Source: an uncultured Odoribacter sp.
GTDB lineage: Bacteria; Bacteroidota; Bacteroidia; Bacteroidales; Marinifilaceae
Direction of reading: 5' to 3'
Assembly: GCA_900548135.1 (NCBI GenBank)
Contig: URJC01000126.1
Location: 1 to 7,169, forward strand
DNA length: 7,169 nt
The translations under genes and the position numbers were made by a program. Below the pieces are notes generated by a model. That model did not search any database. It was given only the letters and a program-made list of their open reading frames with translations, and was not told the DNA's origin. Each line of letters starts with the position of its first letter. The stretch's first letter is position 1. This document shows positions 4,489 to 7,169 of the stretch, piece after piece.

Positions 4489-7169
4489 ATGAAGTACTTT
4501 TCATTTATTTTGTTGTTTCAATTTGCAGTCTGGAATACTTATTCTGCGGATATCATCTTGTTTGAAGTGGGAAAACGGGATAGTTCAGCAGCTGAATTTG
4601 CTTTATTCCCGGATCGGTATAAAAGTTTTCTGGCAGCTTTCGGCGGGGAAAAATCTTATTATGTCGGTTATTCATTACCGGAGAAAAACTGGCCTTATGT
4701 TTTGCCTGGGCCTCAGGATTCTTGGGCAGGCGGGGGATACTGGGCTGGTTATTATCCGAGGCATTTCCCTTCCTTGTATTTTCAGTTGGATAAGACGGTA
4801 AAACAGGGAGATTGTCGGTTTGTGCTTTACTTTGCCGGGGCAAAGAAAAGTCGGGAGACCAGGATTCGCATTGAAATCAATGGGCATCGTTTTGAACAGT
4901 CGATTGAAGGAGAGGATACGGAGGAGGTGTTGAATGGGAAGGTGAAAACCGGAGTATCCCGGGAAATTCAGCTGATTTTTCCGGTAAACTGGCTACAAAA
5001 AGGAATAAACCGGATTCGGCTAGGGGCCGTAAAAGGACATTGGGTGTTAGTGGACGCTATGTGCCTGGAAGTTCCTGCAGGGGTACGTTTGGGAAAAGCT
5101 TCGGCTATTTTAGTACGTTCTGTTCAGGCTGCTCCTTTTGAATATGCGGGGGAAGATGACAAGCGGATTCAGCCTTTGCTGGTGGATATGACGAAATTGG
5201 ATCAATCGGGGGAGCTGACTTTCCGGGTGGATGGATTACCCGATCTGGTGCGTAGGGTAGAAAAGGGAGAGAGTATTCAGGAAATCCCCATGCCTGCACT
5301 GAATGGGGAAAAAGCCACCCGAACCCGTAAAATACGGATTTTTGCAGGAAAGGAACAGGTGTTTGAGGGATATATCACTCAATCCCGTCAGCCGCTTCAT
5401 ACTTATTCAGATGATGTCGATCTATTGATGGGTACTGGTAACTCGCGTTGGATGTTTAAGCCGGGTCCTTGCCTGCCGTTGAGTATGGTACAAATTGCTC
5501 CTGATAATCAGGATGAAACATGGAAGGCTGGTTATGAATATACGGTGGAGAATATCATGGGGTTTAACCATATTAGCGATTGGACCATGACGGGTTTCCT
5601 GATGCAACCTACTTGTGGGGAATTGCAGGTGAATCCTGGGCGCGAGGAGTTTCCGGATGAGGGGTACCGTTCGCGTATTGATAAATCGACAGAAAAAGCA
5701 GAAGTAGGGAAATATTCGGTTTTTATGACGGATACGAAAATCAGGGCCGAGATCACCTCTACGCGCCGGGCTGCCATTCAGCGCTATACTTTTCCGCAAC
5801 GGGAGGATGCCCGTATTATCATTGATTTATTTGCTCCTAATGAATATCCTCACAATTTGCTGGATGCTAAAGTGACTCGGGTCAGTAATACGGAAATTGA
5901 AGGATATGCGACTTATTATAATGCTTTTACCGGTTATTCCCTGCAACAATATTATACGCTTTATTTTGTGTTGCAATTCAGTAAACCTTTTGACTCTATG
6001 GGGGGGTGGGTGAATGAAGGCGTGAAACCAGTAAACGGATATATAGGCGGATGGAACCGGAATCATCAGTTTGATACGCCGGCGGAAATTCATTTACAGC
6101 TAGATAGTATCCGGGGAAAAGGTGATGCCGGGGTATTTGTGAACTATCGGACTACCGAAGGCGAGCAAATTCTGGTCCGTTCGGGTATTTCACTGGTAGA
6201 TATGAATGGAGCACGTCATAATCTGGAACAGGAACTGACCGGACCTTTTGGATGGGATTTTGACCGGGTGGTAGAAAATGCCCGTTCTGTCTGGAATGAG
6301 TATCTGGGCCGGGTGGAAATCAAGACAGACGATTATTTACAAAAGAAAAAATTCTATACTAATTTTTATCGGGCTTTGGCTGCTAAAGCAACCTGGAGTG
6401 ATGCAGATGGACGTTTCAGAGATGAGGACGAACAGATTTGCCGGTTGGAGAGTCCGGACGATTGTATTGTCAGTGGGGAATATTGGAATACTTTTTGGAA
6501 CAATCAGCAATTATTCAATTTGGTGGCTCCGGAGATTTCTTCGAAATGGGCACGTTCAGCTATTCGTTTATATCAGAATAGCGGTTGGTTTAATACGGAT
6601 CCTGCCGGGGTTGAACATACAGGAGTGATGGTAGCTATGCATCCTATCTCCCAGATTTTAGGAGCTTGGCAAAGCGGTATCCGTGATTTCGACTTAGAGA
6701 TTGCTTATCAAGGATTGCGGAAAATGATGACTACTCCTCCCGAATGGTACAAAGGGGGAGGAACGGTAGGAGTAGAACATTTGGTACCTTACATGAAATA
6801 TGGGTATATCCCTTACGGTAAAGGGACTGTTTCCAATACAATGGAATATGCTTATGATGATTGGTGTCTGGGACAAATGGCGCGGATATTGGGAAAAGAT
6901 GAAGATTACCAGGTGTTTGATCAACGTTCGGAAAATTGGATGAATTTGTTTGACCCGCAAACGGGTTTTATCCGTCCCAAAGATTCCGAAGGACATTGGA
7001 TTGAGCCGTTTGACCCCTATCATACTCCGGGATTTACTGAAGGAAATGCTTTTAATTATTCGTGGTTTGTACCGCATAACCCGTGTAAGCTTATTCAGCT
7101 GGTAGGACAAGAACGTTTTGTGGAGCGTCTGAATCGTGCTATGGAACAATCAGCGCATGCTAATTTTAA
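4489..7169 (+). CDS. Secreted GH92 family glycoside hydrolase (alpha-mannosidase-like) with N-terminal lyase-like accessory domains, C-terminus cut by window edge
   Basis: Exported hydrolase; GH92 enzymes are calcium-dependent exo-alpha-mannosidases acting on N-glycans, yeast mannan or related mannosides. The start is ATG 4489, since an in-frame stop lies at 4483-4485; 893 codons are visible with no internal stop. A signal peptide covers residues 1-20 (MKYFSFILLFQFAVW, cleavage near TYSA|D), with no lipobox Cys. Residues about 21-200 resemble the domain found at the end of family 4 rhamnogalacturonan lyases (ILFEVGKRDSSAAEF, YVLPGPQDSW, WVLVDAMCLEVP), probably a sugar-binding beta sandwich. 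Residues about 200-300 look like a further beta-rich linker domain. The GH92 core starts near 307 (DDVDLLMGTGNSRW) and continues with ENIMGFNHISDWTM, YRSRI, GPFGWDFD, YAYDDWC and FTEGNAFNYSWFVPH. Probable general acid is E709 in AGVEHTGVM; E851 lies in TEGN. The usual WDT(F/Y)R segment reads WNNQQ (670-674), marking a divergent subgroup. The catalytic Asp pair should lie beyond the right edge. Substrate cannot be assigned. Confidence 0.93.
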   Translation, partial: MKYFSFILLFQFAVWNTYSADIILFEVGKRDSSAAEFALFPDRYKSFLAAFGGEKSYYVGYSLPEKNWPYVLPGPQDSWAGGGYWAGYYPRHFPSLYFQLDKTVKQGDCRFVLYFAGAKKSRETRIRIEINGHRFEQSIEGEDTEEVLNGKVKTGVSREIQLIFPVNWLQKGINRIRLGAVKGHWVLVDAMCLEVPAGVRLGKASAILVRSVQAAPFEYAGEDDKRIQPLLVDMTKLDQSGELTFRVDGLPDLVRRVEKGESIQEIPMPALNGEKATRTRKIRIFAGKEQVFEGYITQSRQPLHTYSDDVDLLMGTGNSRWMFKPGPCLPLSMVQIAPDNQDETWKAGYEYTVENIMGFNHISDWTMTGFLMQPTCGELQVNPGREEFPDEGYRSRIDKSTEKAEVGKYSVFMTDTKIRAEITSTRRAAIQRYTFPQREDARIIIDLFAPNEYPHNLLDAKVTRVSNTEIEGYATYYNAFTGYSLQQYYTLYFVLQFSKPFDSMGGWVNEGVKPVNGYIGGWNRNHQFDTPAEIHLQLDSIRGKGDAGVFVNYRTTEGEQILVRSGISLVDMNGARHNLEQELTGPFGWDFDRVVENARSVWNEYLGRVEIKTDDYLQKKKFYTNFYRALAAKATWSDADGRFRDEDEQICRLESPDDCIVSGEYWNTFWNNQQLFNLVAPEISSKWARSAIRLYQNSGWFNTDPAGVEHTGVMVAMHPISQILGAWQSGIRDFDLEIAYQGLRKMMTTPPEWYKGGGTVGVEHLVPYMKYGYIPYGKGTVSNTMEYAYDDWCLGQMARILGKDEDYQVFDQRSENWMNLFDPQTGFIRPKDSEGHWIEPFDPYHTPGFTEGNAFNYSWFVPHNPCKLIQLVGQERFVERLNRAMEQSAHANF

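Noticed and set aside
5422..6093. Reverse-strand open frames of 81-125 codons inside the GH92 gene
   Set aside because: They are antisense to a strongly supported hydrolase frame, have biased residue content and match no family I recognise; they are shadows of the coding strand.

Overview
This window looks like a chromosomal carbohydrate-use region from a member of the Bacteroidales (phylum Bacteroidota). The reasons are the gene order Nudix-type xylose regulator, xylB, xylA; promoter elements of the Bacteroidota type (TAnnTTTG with an upstream TTG about 20 bases away); no clear Shine-Dalgarno sequences; and a secreted GH92 mannosidase beside an AraC-type regulator. The genus cannot be fixed from sequence alone. 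No tRNA, rRNA, CRISPR array, insertion sequence or phage gene was seen.

Left part (1-3078, minus strand): a D-xylose operon read right to left. It starts with a Nudix-fold/winged-helix regulator (XylR type, 2347-3078). Xylulokinase xylB (867-2335) follows after 11 bases, and xylose isomerase xylA (start at 815, cut by the left edge) after another 51. XylA turns D-xylose into D-xylulose and XylB phosphorylates it for the pentose phosphate pathway. The xylB frame is broken near its 3' end: a predicted deletion of roughly 28 bases removes the conserved Gly/Ala-rich nucleotide-binding loop and shifts the frame, so the pathway may be blocked at the kinase step.

Middle (3079-3394): an intergenic region with a good Bacteroidota promoter for the xyl operon and, upstream of it, two copies of an AT-rich element with core TTGAAATACAA. 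One copy is centred in a perfect 10-bp-arm inverted repeat. These are the likely binding sites of the Nudix regulator.

Right part (3395-7169): an AraC-family regulator (minus strand, best start ATG at 4282) diverges from a large secreted glycoside hydrolase of family GH92 (plus strand, from 4489 and open at the right edge). The hydrolase has a signal peptide, then about 280 residues of accessory beta-sandwich-like sequence resembling the C-terminal part of rhamnogalacturonan lyases, then a GH92 core of a divergent subgroup. The 206-base spacer holds back-to-back promoters, an 8-bp-arm inverted repeat overlapping the hydrolase promoter, and a 26-codon leader reading frame that ends three bases before the hydrolase start. 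The simplest reading is a two-gene local circuit in which the AraC protein senses a sugar and controls the hydrolase, next to but separate from the xylose operon.
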